DNA of 14,105 nt, from positions 1 to 14,105 of the forward strand of contig JAEWNB010000126.1 in NCBI GenBank assembly GCA_023392945.1, in the 5' to 3' direction. Below are positions 8,193 through 14,105 of the stretch, one piece after another. Position numbers and translations under genes: made by a program. Origin of the DNA: Bacteroidota bacterium (GTDB lineage: Bacteria; Bacteroidota; Bacteroidia; Bacteroidales; WCHB1-69). Each line of letters opens with the position of its first letter. Within the stretch, counting starts at the first letter, position 1. The notes below the pieces were generated by a model, which was not told the DNA's origin, ran no database searches, and saw only the letters and a list, made by a program, of their open reading frames with translations.

Positions 8193-9479
8193 ATGAAATA
8201 TATACCATTAGAGAAAAGTTTTTATATTGACAACCGACAAAGTGTTGTCAATGAGATTAAAGTCAATTCGCTGGTAATATTAACTTCAAACGATGAATTT
8301 CCGAAATGTGGAGACGAAGATCATCAGTTTCGGCAGAATTCCGAATTGCTTTACCTTTGCGGCATAGATCAGGAAGATACTTTCCTGACAATAGCTCCCT
8401 GGCACCCCAATCCCGACTATCGTGAGATTCTTTTCATCAAGAATCCCAATCCAGAAATGGTTATTTGGTACGGTCATCGCCTAAGCAAAGAAGCTGCCTC
8501 TGAATTGTCCGGAGTTAAAACCGTGATGTTTACAGATGATTTCGAATCCGTATTACACGACCTGATGGTAAATTCAAAACATGTTTACCTTCATCTTCCA
8601 GAGAACCCAAGACAAAAGATTGATTTTCCGACCAAGGAAATTCGTTTTGCCTCCCAATTAAAGGAGAGTTACCCGCTTCACCGATATCATCGTCTTGCCC
8701 CGATACTCTATCCGCTCAGAAATGTAAAGAAAGCAGCAGAATTAAAAACACTGCAAAAGGCCTGCGACATCACAAAGGCTGCTTTTCTACGTGCTCTGAA
8801 GGCTGTTAAGCCGGGCATCTATGAATATGAAATAGAGGCTGAACTGATGTATGAAATGCTTCGTCTCGGGGCAAAAGGCTATTCCTTTCCGGCAATTGTG
8901 GCTTCCGGCGATGACACCTGCATTCTCCATTATGTCAATAATGACAAAATCATGCAGGATGGCGATTTGCTTTTGATGGATTTCGGAGCTGACTATGCCA
9001 ATTATGCCGGTGACTGCACCCGTACCATTCCGGTAAATGGTAAATTTTCCCCAAGACAGAAAGAGGTTTACAATTCCGTTCTTTCAATCTACAAAGAGAC
9101 CATTCCGCTATTTAAACCCGGAATGACCATCCATAAAATCAATGCCTATGTATTTAAAAGGATGGAAGAAGAGATGATTAAGCTTGGGCTTTTCACTGCT
9201 GAAGATGTTAAAAACCAAGACCCTGCGAAACCGCTCTTTAAGAAATACTACATGCACAACACCAGTCACTTTATCGGATTGGATGTTCATGATGTAGGGC
9301 AACGTGACTGGACATTCCAGCCGGGCTGTGTACTAAGCTGTGAGCCGGGCATCTATATTGCCGAAGAAGGAATTGGCGTCCGTATCGAGACCGATGTTGT
9401 CGTTGGCGATAAACCGATAGATCTGATGGCAGACCTGCCTGTAGAAATTGAAGATATTGAAAGGCTGATGAGAAAATAA
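8193..9479 (+). CDS. pepP: Xaa-Pro aminopeptidase (M24B, aminopeptidase P)
   Basis: I chose the ATG at 8193 (428 residues). The frame is open back to a TTG at 8175, but the extra six residues (MPKSSI) add nothing to the domain and TTG starts are rare here. Residues ~1-130 are the aminopeptidase P N-terminal domain (SNDEFPKCGDEDHQFRQNS, LYLCGIDQEDTFL). Residues ~165-415 are the pita-bread metallopeptidase domain with all five metal ligands in family context: Asp263 in MDFGADYANYAGD, Asp274 in GDCTRTIP, His359 in NTSHFIGLDVHDVG, Glu384 in CEPGIYI and Glu399 in GVRIETDVVV; His246 (ILHYVNN) is the conserved active-site His. It removes an N-terminal residue preceding proline, using two Mn ions, in the cytoplasm (no signal peptide). 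It lies 56 nt after the mutase gene with no terminator between, so read-through is likely. Confidence 0.93.
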   Translation: MKYIPLEKSFYIDNRQSVVNEIKVNSLVILTSNDEFPKCGDEDHQFRQNSELLYLCGIDQEDTFLTIAPWHPNPDYREILFIKNPNPEMVIWYGHRLSKEAASELSGVKTVMFTDDFESVLHDLMVNSKHVYLHLPENPRQKIDFPTKEIRFASQLKESYPLHRYHRLAPILYPLRNVKKAAELKTLQKACDITKAAFLRALKAVKPGIYEYEIEAELMYEMLRLGAKGYSFPAIVASGDDTCILHYVNNDKIMQDGDLLLMDFGADYANYAGDCTRTIPVNGKFSPRQKEVYNSVLSIYKETIPLFKPGMTIHKINAYVFKRMEEEMIKLGLFTAEDVKNQDPAKPLFKKYYMHNTSHFIGLDVHDVGQRDWTFQPGCVLSCEPGIYIAEEGIGVRIETDVVVGDKPIDLMADLPVEIEDIERLMRK

Positions 9480-9537
9480 TATTTTTATTTCAAAAAAATC
9501 GCCCCTCATTTCATCTTAACACTTTCGGGAATTATTG

Positions 9538-9545
9538 TATCTTTG
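9538..9545 (+). promoter_or_regulatory. -7 promoter element for the saccharopine reductase gene
   Basis: TATCTTTG is an exact TAnnTTTG match followed by GCGGCAC, giving a start site near 9551 and a leader of about 98 nt before the ATG at 9649. No TTG is found at the usual -33 spacing, but the -7 match sits in a less AT-rich context and the gene needs its own promoter after a 169-nt gap. Confidence 0.55.
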
Positions 9546-9648
9546 CGGCACTATTGTGGGATATTTACTATCTCATTAATACTTTTAAAATATTAATTAT
9601 ATAGGTATTCAAAACAACTCTATAGAACAATTTCAAATTATCATATCT

Positions 9649-10986
9649 ATGAAAAAAGTCTTAATATTAGGAGCAGGTCTTGTTGCAAAACCCATTATCC
9701 GCGACTTGCTTGAAAGAGGATTTTTCCTCACCGTTACCTCATTAGAAAAAGAAGAAGCAGCCGCTTTAATCGGCAATTTCCCTAACGCTGTTGCCATGTC
9801 ATGGACAGTAGATCAGATGGATATCCTAGACAAGTTGGTTGCAGACCATGACATTACCGTTAGCCTTATTCCATGGTTATACCATCCTCAAGTAGCTGAA
9901 GTATGTATCAGAAACAAAAAGAACATGCTCACTGCTTCCTATATCAAACCCGCCATGGCTGCACTTGAACATGCTGCCAAAGATGCCGGCATCATCATCC
10001 TCAACGAGTGTGGACTGGACCCGGGCATTGACCACATGGGAGCTATGCGCATTATCGATTCCGTTCATGCCAAAGGCGGAAAAATAAAAGAGTTCTATTC
10101 CCTTTGTGGGGCACTCCCAGCTCCCGAGAGCAACGACAATATTTTCGGCTACAAGTTCTCATGGAGCCCTAAAGGTGTGGTACTGGCAAGCAGCGCCGAT
10201 GCCGTTTACCTTAAACACGGCAAAACTATCAACATCCCTACCGAAAACCTTTTCAAAGACCGTTTTACTATTCATGATTTCCCGACTGTGGGAACATTGG
10301 AAGTATATCCGAACCGTGATTCCTTGTCTTTCATCGAAACTTATAACATTCCGGAAACCGAAACCATGTTCAGAGGAACAATCCGCTTTCCCCACTGGTG
10401 CGAAATTATGGATACCATCAAAGCTTGCAACCTGATTACTCAGGACACTTTTGATTTCACGGGAAAATCATATGCCGATATGACCGCCATGATGATTGGC
10501 ACCGATGCACAGAATATCAAAGCTAAAGTTGCAGCAAAAGCTGCCGTTGCTATTGACTCTCCTGCTGTCAAAGGAATGGAATGGTTAGGACTTTTCTCCG
10601 ATGAAAAGATGGGACGTCAGGTAGATTCTCCCTTTGAAGTTATCGCCACCCTCATGATTGAAAAGATGCCTCTGGCAATGAATGAAAGAGATATGAATGT
10701 GATGTTACATGTGATCCGAGCTGAATATCCTGACGGCAAACAGGAAGTTATCAAATCCAAATTACTCGACTTTGGTTCTCCTGCAACAGAAACTTCCATC
10801 GCCCGCAATGTCACCCTGCCGGCTTCTGCTGCAGTTCGGCTAATTCTCGACGGCACTCTCAATATGAAAGGCATTTACCGCCCCACCCTTCCTGAAATTT
10901 ACAATCCAATACTTGACAGACTCGAAGAATATGGTATCAGGATGGAAGAAGAATATGGGTTGCCTCTCAGCGAGATGATTAACTAA
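9649..10986 (+). CDS. Saccharopine dehydrogenase, LYS9-type (L-glutamate-forming / saccharopine reductase family)
   Basis: A 445-residue cytoplasmic oxidoreductase. Residues 1-30 are a Rossmann start, MKKVLILGAGLVAKPIIRD, with the GxGxxxxP dinucleotide loop at 8-15. TVSLIPWLYHP (70-80) and TASYIKPAM (95-103) continue the NAD(P) domain. NECGLDPGIDHMGAM (119-133) and CGALPAPESNDNIFGYKFSWSPKG (in two parts, 153-176) are hallmarks of the saccharopine reductase (yeast Lys9-like) branch, not of carboxynorspermidine dehydrogenases. The known reaction links saccharopine with glutamate and 2-aminoadipate semialdehyde; in bacteria it can act in lysine degradation or a related route. No partner gene (lysine-2-oxoglutarate reductase, aminoadipate semialdehyde dehydrogenase) is in the window, so pathway direction is undecided. 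The gene has its own promoter element and terminator, so it appears to be a single-gene unit. Confidence 0.9.
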   Translation: MKKVLILGAGLVAKPIIRDLLERGFFLTVTSLEKEEAAALIGNFPNAVAMSWTVDQMDILDKLVADHDITVSLIPWLYHPQVAEVCIRNKKNMLTASYIKPAMAALEHAAKDAGIIILNECGLDPGIDHMGAMRIIDSVHAKGGKIKEFYSLCGALPAPESNDNIFGYKFSWSPKGVVLASSADAVYLKHGKTINIPTENLFKDRFTIHDFPTVGTLEVYPNRDSLSFIETYNIPETETMFRGTIRFPHWCEIMDTIKACNLITQDTFDFTGKSYADMTAMMIGTDAQNIKAKVAAKAAVAIDSPAVKGMEWLGLFSDEKMGRQVDSPFEVIATLMIEKMPLAMNERDMNVMLHVIRAEYPDGKQEVIKSKLLDFGSPATETSIARNVTLPASAAVRLILDGTLNMKGIYRPTLPEIYNPILDRLEEYGIRMEEEYGLPLSEMIN

Positions 10987-11056
10987 AGATTCAGAACTTT
11001 CAATTGGATTGAATATTCTCACAGTCCCGTGTCCTAATTTTTAAAATCGGGAATTC

Positions 11057-11175
11057 TTAATTTGCCGCATAAATATTTGGGGGGCTAGACGGAGTCCGAG
11101 ACGGAAACGGTTGTAGCGCCAACACAAATTGATGGCCTACAGGAGGGAGAAGAAATTCTCCCTCTTTTGTTTTTT
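11057..11175 (+). ncRNA. Possible short transcript ending at the 11143 hairpin (low support)
   Basis: Between the saccharopine reductase stop and the terminator lies a GC-richer segment (about 11079-11142) that contrasts with the AT-rich DNA on its right. TTAATTTG at 11057-11064 is one base off TAnnTTTG and would start an RNA of about 105 nt near 11070. Local pairings are possible: TCCG/CGGA around an AGA loop near 11095, and GTTG/CAAC around TAGCGC near 11115. I do not recognise a known family; the conserved signatures of SRP RNA, tmRNA, RNase P RNA or common riboswitches are absent. It could equally be the 3' untranslated region of the reductase mRNA. Confidence 0.25.
11143..11175 (+). terminator. 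Strong intrinsic terminator
   Basis: A perfect 9-bp stem, GAGGGAGAA (11143-11151) with TTCTCCCTC (11156-11164), closed by a GAAA tetraloop and followed at once by TTTTGTTTTTT (11165-11175). It lies 157 nt after the saccharopine reductase stop, which is far for a simple terminator, so it may end either that mRNA or a separate short RNA beginning near 11070. Confidence 0.85.
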
Positions 11176-11471
11176 AGAAAATATAATTTGATTTTGTTTT
11201 GTTAAAATATAGAATAAAAATGTTTTAAAATTGCACATGAAAATAGAGTTATTTTTCATTTCTTTGGCTCTATCAACAACAAGTTCTTAAGTAAAATTTG
11301 CAAAATGCTTAAAAAAAAATCATTTTTTTATAAGTACGTGATTATTGTATTATTTTTTTATATAAATTTGCTGTTTGATTTGTTCAGAAAAGAATTTTTT
11401 TATTATTTTAGCAATATTACACTATACTTCTAACGTTCTAAATTAAAATTGGTTTTTAATTATACGATATT

Positions 11472-11619
11472 AAAATAGTAAAAATTTATAGAGTTAATTG
11501 AAACAATGTGTTTTCATAAAATACAATAAATTATGTTTCAAGTGATATTAAAACAAAATAGTAAAGGCACTTTTGACAACTCTTCTACTATTTGTTTGTT
11601 TCGCAAATATAATAGTAAA
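11472..11619. repeat. Short AATAGTA-core repeats
   Basis: AAAATAGTAAA occurs exactly at 11472-11482 and 11555-11565. A shortened copy AATAGTAAA is at 11611-11619, and the inverted core TACTATTT is at 11586-11593. In DNA this AT-rich chance is a real explanation; the identical 11-mers are the main point in favour. Confidence 0.35.
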
Positions 11620-11636
11620 ATTCATTTGCTTTGCAA
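11604..11636 (-). promoter_or_regulatory. Second minus-strand promoter match (weak)
   Basis: TATATTTG (11604-11611) with TTG at 11634-11636, spacing 22 nt, on the minus strand. No gene or structured RNA is evident downstream (towards lower coordinates), and the sequence is AT-rich, so this may be a chance match. Confidence 0.2.
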
Positions 11637-11656
11637 AACTAACTTAGCCTGACTTA

Positions 11657-11691
11657 GCCTCCGTCATTTTGTGCGCCTGTTGACGGAAGGC
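11657..11691. other. 10-bp bulged hairpin next to the small RNA terminator
   Basis: GCCTCCGTCA (11657-11666) pairs with TGACGG (11681-11686) plus AGGC (11688-11691), with one bulged A at 11687 and a 14-nt loop. It starts three bases beyond the T-run that ends the minus-strand RNA candidate and overlaps the second ACTTAGCCT repeat. No T-tract follows it on either strand, so it is not an obvious terminator by itself. Confidence 0.5.
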
Positions 11692-11694
11692 AAT

Positions 11695-11814
11695 AAAAAA
11701 GGTGCCACGCAGGGAGAGGTATTTTAAGCCTTCAAAAGAAAAAATTACCCGACCCTGCTGCCAAGCACCTAAGGCATATATCGGAATGTTTGTAACGATC
11801 GCACAAAAAGTCCT
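11695..11814 (-). ncRNA. Orphan small RNA candidate with rod-like hairpin and terminator
   Basis: On the minus strand a promoter (11820-11850) is followed by about 45 nt of leader and then a long, nearly continuous hairpin. AGGTGC/GCACCT pairs 11765-11770 with 11700-11705; GCAGGG/CCCTGC pairs 11753-11758 with 11709-11714; GGTA/TACC pairs 11746-11749 with 11718-11721; AAAA/TTTT pairs 11741-11744 with 11722-11725; and a small TTC-AAAA-GAA hairpin caps it (11731-11740). Internal loops are 3x3 (11715-11717 against 11750-11752) and 3x6. The outer stem runs straight into six T residues on the minus strand (11695-11700), as an intrinsic terminator would. Expected size is about 115-120 nt. No protein frame lies in it and no gene follows on that strand for over 6 kb, so a riboswitch role is unlikely. 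The rod shape recalls SRP or 6S RNA, but the SRP GGAA loop and AGCAGCC signature are missing. Family unknown. Confidence 0.55.
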
Positions 11815-11819
11815 GACGA

Positions 11820-11850
11820 CAAAAATACAAAAAATCTGTTAGGAAAACAA
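11820..11850 (-). promoter_or_regulatory. Promoter of the minus-strand small RNA
   Basis: On the minus strand TTG (11848-11850) and TATTTTTG (11820-11827, exact TAnnTTTG) are separated by 20 nt, the textbook Bacteroidota spacing. Start site expected near 11814. It faces away from the lipoprotein gene at 11892. Confidence 0.55.
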
Positions 11851-11891
11851 AAAAAATATTTCACAGAAATAAAATAAAAAATTTAAATAGA

Positions 11892-12542
11892 ATGAAAAAA
11901 GAAAATTTAAAATTATTTACTGCTTTATTTATATTGGTAGTAACATTGATAGTAGGAGGAAGTATTTTCTATGCTTGCAACAAAGAAGAAAAAAATGACA
12001 GTTCTGAAAAAGCCCTCACAAAAGAGACGGAATTTGTCGCCAAAAATTATGATGGAACGTGTGTGCAGGTGAATGTTTACAGAGATAAAAATAACAATGC
12101 ACAATTGGTAACAAAAGATGTTGCTAATGACACTAACGCAGCAGTAAGTTTAAGATTATCTAAAGCAGTGAAGATAGATTCTCCGCAACAGAAAGATGAA
12201 GGAACACTTGTGATAGAAATTCCAAATGATGCCATTTATTGGTTAGTTCCTTTGGACGGTCATGACCCATTTAAATTTGAACCTGTTAATAATGCAAAAA
12301 CAGGCTCAGGTGGTAGTGTTAAAATTCACTGTACTTGTGAAGAAGGAACCGTTCTCCTAAATTCATTATGCAAACCCGAATTGACACCTAGTGGATGGCA
12401 ATGCTTATCAAGAGATAGTCGTTGTACCAAATGTCGTACACACACTAGTGGAGTAACCAGTATTTCTGAAACTACTTTTGTAGGAAGTACTTATTTGGTT
12501 AAAAGCGATTCTATAGTTATAAATGGAATTACTTATGAATAA
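11892..12542 (+). CDS. Cys-rich exported protein, probable lipoprotein, unknown function
   Basis: A 216-residue protein with a basic start (MKKENLK), a hydrophobic segment (residues ~8-28) and SIFYAC, a non-ideal lipobox with Cys29, followed by NKEEKND, typical of a lipoprotein tether. Residues ~48-135 are a beta-rich part without recognised motifs. The C-terminal part is Cys-rich: Cys147, 149, 160, 171, 178, 181, spaced CxC-10-C-10-C-6-CxxC; one more Cys is at 57. The CxC and CxxC pairs could bind metal or form disulfides. No family is recognised. Its stop overlaps the start of a thioredoxin-like gene, so it is plausibly a substrate or partner of that protein in the periplasm; this is inference. 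The DNA here is clearly AT-richer than the glmM-saccharopine reductase region. I see no well-spaced promoter in the 100 bases upstream. Confidence 0.7.
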   Translation: MKKENLKLFTALFILVVTLIVGGSIFYACNKEEKNDSSEKALTKETEFVAKNYDGTCVQVNVYRDKNNNAQLVTKDVANDTNAAVSLRLSKAVKIDSPQQKDEGTLVIEIPNDAIYWLVPLDGHDPFKFEPVNNAKTGSGGSVKIHCTCEEGTVLLNSLCKPELTPSGWQCLSRDSRCTKCRTHTSGVTSISETTFVGSTYLVKSDSIVINGITYE

Positions 12543-13830
12543 AATAAATCGTTCACTTATAGCAAGTATCCTAGTGATACTTGCTATTTTCTTTATTCCT
12601 CAATACATATTTGGACAAATTCCCAAATTATTGCTTAAATTTGTAGAAAAACAAGACAAAGTAAAATCCGGATATGTTAAGTTACAATCCTCTTACTTTA
12701 TTGATAATGATACAATATATATGCGGATGGTAGAGGACTTTTTTATCTCAACTCCTAAAGATTTAAAATTTATTGCTTATCACAATTCCCGTATTGATTC
12801 CAGTATTTATTGTAAGTCTGCCAATATACTTGTAACAAGTTTTAATCGAAAAGATCATACATATAATAGATATTGGTATGAAGACGATTTCTCAGATGCT
12901 AAACATGATCCTAATTTCAGTGGTAATTTATCTTATCCGACAGATTACGGTTTTACAGAACAATGGAAAAATTGTAAATTTAAACGTATTTCTCCCAAAA
13001 TCAACAAAAAAAATATTAGATACAAAATATTTTTCCCTGATGACGATATTTGCTCCAACAGATTTGAGGAATGGGAATTTAACAGTAAAACTTTCAATTT
13101 GATACAGGAAGAAAATTCGTTGATTTATTTTAAAACGGAATTGATGTACCACAGGATGGATATTTTTGAATGTCAACCATATGAGTATATTCACTCTGAT
13201 ATTTTGGATACCATTAGTTTTATGTTTGAAAAAATCAGGAAAGGGTATGACCTGCAATATGCTAACGAACAATCGAAAAAAGATTCGGTTTTCAGGGAAC
13301 ATTTCTGCGATTCCGTTATGCAATCTGTTATAAAAGGCGGTAGTCAATGGATCGAAAATAGTCCGCAAGTTGTTAAACAAGACACGCTGTTTTTTATGCC
13401 GGAATGGAAATTACCTTTATTGTCGGGCGACACTATCTATTCCGACAGTATAAAGTCTCGATTTCTGTTGATAGATATGTGGTATGTTTCTTGTCATCCC
13501 TGCAGAATAGCAATGCTTGAATTGTCATCCATAGATACACTTTATGATGAATCATTATTAAAAATGGCAAGTATCAATGCTTCAGACGAAGACACCGCTA
13601 TAATCAGCAAAGTGCTTAGAAATCTCAATCTGAAATGTGATGTTGCCTGTGCATATGGTAGTGGTTATGATATGGATATGGCAAAGAAAATGGGGAGTAC
13701 GTGTCGGGGGTATCCACAATTATACCTTATCGATATGAAAACGAAGCAGGTTATTTGGAATTCCTGTGGTTGGTATGAAGGATTTACAAAAGATGTAGAA
13801 AAAATTATTAAGGCTAAAAATGTTAATTAA
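12535..13830 (+). CDS. TlpA/thioredoxin-like exported protein with LolA-like N-terminal region
   Basis: I chose the ATG at 12535 (431 residues), which overlaps the previous stop in ATGAATAA and gives a signal peptide (MNKINRSLIASILVILAIFF, then IPQYIFGQ). The frame also has an ATG at 12523. Residues ~30-265 are a beta-rich region beginning LLLKFVEKQDKVKSGYVKLQ that resembles the LolA-like domains attached to TlpA-type proteins in Bacteroidota; this is a weak, by-eye match. Residues ~283-425 are a thioredoxin fold: WKLPLLSGDTIY, LLIDMWYVSCHPCRIAM with the CHPC redox motif (Cys320, Cys323), and RGYPQLYLID with the cis-Pro at 394. Extra Cys at 368, 372, 390 and 411 lie in the same domain. Expected location is the periplasm, membrane-tethered or soluble, acting as thiol-disulfide reductase. 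Coupling with the Cys-rich lipoprotein upstream suggests a dedicated redox pair. Confidence 0.85.
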   Translation: MNKINRSLIASILVILAIFFIPQYIFGQIPKLLLKFVEKQDKVKSGYVKLQSSYFIDNDTIYMRMVEDFFISTPKDLKFIAYHNSRIDSSIYCKSANILVTSFNRKDHTYNRYWYEDDFSDAKHDPNFSGNLSYPTDYGFTEQWKNCKFKRISPKINKKNIRYKIFFPDDDICSNRFEEWEFNSKTFNLIQEENSLIYFKTELMYHRMDIFECQPYEYIHSDILDTISFMFEKIRKGYDLQYANEQSKKDSVFREHFCDSVMQSVIKGGSQWIENSPQVVKQDTLFFMPEWKLPLLSGDTIYSDSIKSRFLLIDMWYVSCHPCRIAMLELSSIDTLYDESLLKMASINASDEDTAIISKVLRNLNLKCDVACAYGSGYDMDMAKKMGSTCRGYPQLYLIDMKTKQVIWNSCGWYEGFTKDVEKIIKAKNVN

Positions 13831-13963
13831 GGTTTTGATAGTAATAACTTAGTTCTGCATTGGCTTTGGCGATAAGAGAAAAGGAATAATTTTCTAAATC
13901 CCCAACGGCATATAGTTTCAGACAATGAAAGTATTTTGATGAACCAAGGTGTCAAATAAAATT

Positions 13964-13993
13964 AAAAAAGAGATTCAGAAGAATCTCTTTTTT
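13964..13993. terminator. Perfect bidirectional terminator
   Basis: AAAAAAGAGATTC (13964-13976) pairs perfectly with GAATCTCTTTTTT (13981-13993) around an AGAA loop, a 13-bp stem with a T6 tract on each strand. It ends the thioredoxin-like mRNA from the left (134 nt after its stop) and the tRNA-Leu transcript from the right (4 nt beyond its discriminator base). Confidence 0.9.
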
Positions 13994-13996
13994 CAG

Positions 13997-14078
13997 TGCG
14001 GGAGAGGGGACTCGAACCCCTACGCCTCTCGGCACCAGATCCTAAGTCTGGCGCGGCTACCAATTACGCCACTTCCGC
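13997..14078 (-). tRNA. tRNA-Leu (anticodon UAG)
   Basis: On the minus strand all parts of a class II tRNA are present: acceptor GCGGAAG with CTCCCGC; D stem GCG/CGC around TAATTGGTAGC; anticodon stem CCAGA/TCTGG with loop CTTAGGA (anticodon TAG at 14042-14044); long variable arm GCC-GAGA-GGC; T stem AGGGG/CCCCT with loop TTCGAGT; discriminator A at 13997. CCA is not encoded (CTG follows), so the CCA end must be added by an enzyme. The acceptor stem has one A-C mismatch at positions 5-68 (14074 with 14002). It reads codon CUA and probably other CUN codons. Confidence 0.95.
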
Positions 14079-14094
14079 TTTCATTTTAAGGCTG

Positions 14095-14102
14095 CAAAAA
14101 TA
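14095..14102 (-). promoter_or_regulatory. -7 promoter element of the tRNA-Leu gene
   Basis: On the minus strand TATTTTTG, an exact TAnnTTTG match, lies 17 nt before the tRNA 5' end, giving a start near 14088. The expected -33 TTG would lie beyond the window edge and cannot be checked. Confidence 0.6.
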
Positions 14103-14105
14103 CAT

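Larger units (their letters stand above)
10987..11891. other. 905-nt gap without protein gene; holds terminator and small RNA candidates
   Basis: No frame here gives a convincing protein. From left to right it contains: the GC-richer segment and strong plus-strand terminator (to 11175); a very AT-rich stretch (about 11176-11580) with poly-A and poly-T runs and no recognisable gene; a set of AATAGTA-core repeats (11472-11619); a second minus-strand promoter match (11604-11636); a tandem 9-mer ACTTAGCCT (11642-11650, 11652-11660); a 10-bp hairpin (11657-11691); and the minus-strand small RNA candidate with its promoter (11695-11850). The gap is much longer than the other spacings here. Confidence 0.7.

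Noticed and set aside
11237..11290. 17-codon frame beginning MKIELFFISLAL, like the start of a signal peptide
   Set aside because: Stops after 17 residues in very AT-rich DNA; no continuation in other frames that I can recognise, so a remnant gene cannot be supported.
11695..11770. SRP (4.5S) RNA as identity of the minus-strand hairpin RNA
   Set aside because: The rod shape fits, but the conserved GGAA loop and AGCAGCC side of the symmetric loop are not present; needs a covariance search to settle.
10987..11891. CRISPR array or insertion sequence in the 905-nt gap
   Set aside because: No regularly spaced 20-40 nt repeats, no terminal inverted repeats and no transposase frame.
12928..13380. 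150-codon minus-strand frame opposite the thioredoxin-like gene
   Set aside because: No recognisable domain; lies fully antisense to a coding gene with a clear family match.

Overview
The window looks like a chromosomal segment from a member of the Bacteroidota. The evidence is two secreted proteins with type IX secretion (T9SS) C-terminal sorting domains of different types, the near absence of Shine-Dalgarno sequences before start codons, and several matches to the Bacteroidota promoter (-7 TAnnTTTG, -33 TTG). GC is low to moderate, with very AT-rich gaps. Genus cannot be told from the sequence alone.

Layout. (1) 1-4756, plus strand: the 3' part of a CUB-domain protein with a type A sorting domain, then 13 nt later a 1261-residue SBBP/PKD/Ig-like adhesin with a type B (CHU_C) sorting domain. 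These are probably one transcript for exported surface or matrix proteins. (2) 4873-5535, minus strand: a lipoprotein carrying a C39-like papain-fold cysteine peptidase domain, convergent with the adhesin. (3) 5536-6123: AT-rich divergent intergenic region with a promoter for the next gene. (4) 6124-9479, plus strand: a small predicted outer-membrane beta-barrel protein, a phosphoglucosamine mutase-type phosphohexomutase (glmM-like) and an Xaa-Pro aminopeptidase (M24B), closely spaced. (5) 9649-10986: a LYS9-type saccharopine reductase with its own promoter and, 157 nt after its stop, a strong intrinsic terminator. (6) 10987-11891: a 905-nt gap without a convincing protein gene but with structure, including a well-supported candidate small RNA on the minus strand (about 11695-11814). 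(7) 11892-13830: a Cys-rich exported lipoprotein whose stop overlaps the start of a TlpA/thioredoxin-like protein, in AT-richer DNA. (8) 13964-14102: a perfect bidirectional terminator and a minus-strand tRNA-Leu(UAG) with its -7 promoter element.

Most genes are ordinary housekeeping or envelope genes. The least explained parts are the orphan small RNA in the 905-nt gap and the translationally coupled Cys-rich lipoprotein/thioredoxin-like pair. All names come from motif recognition by eye; no database search was run.
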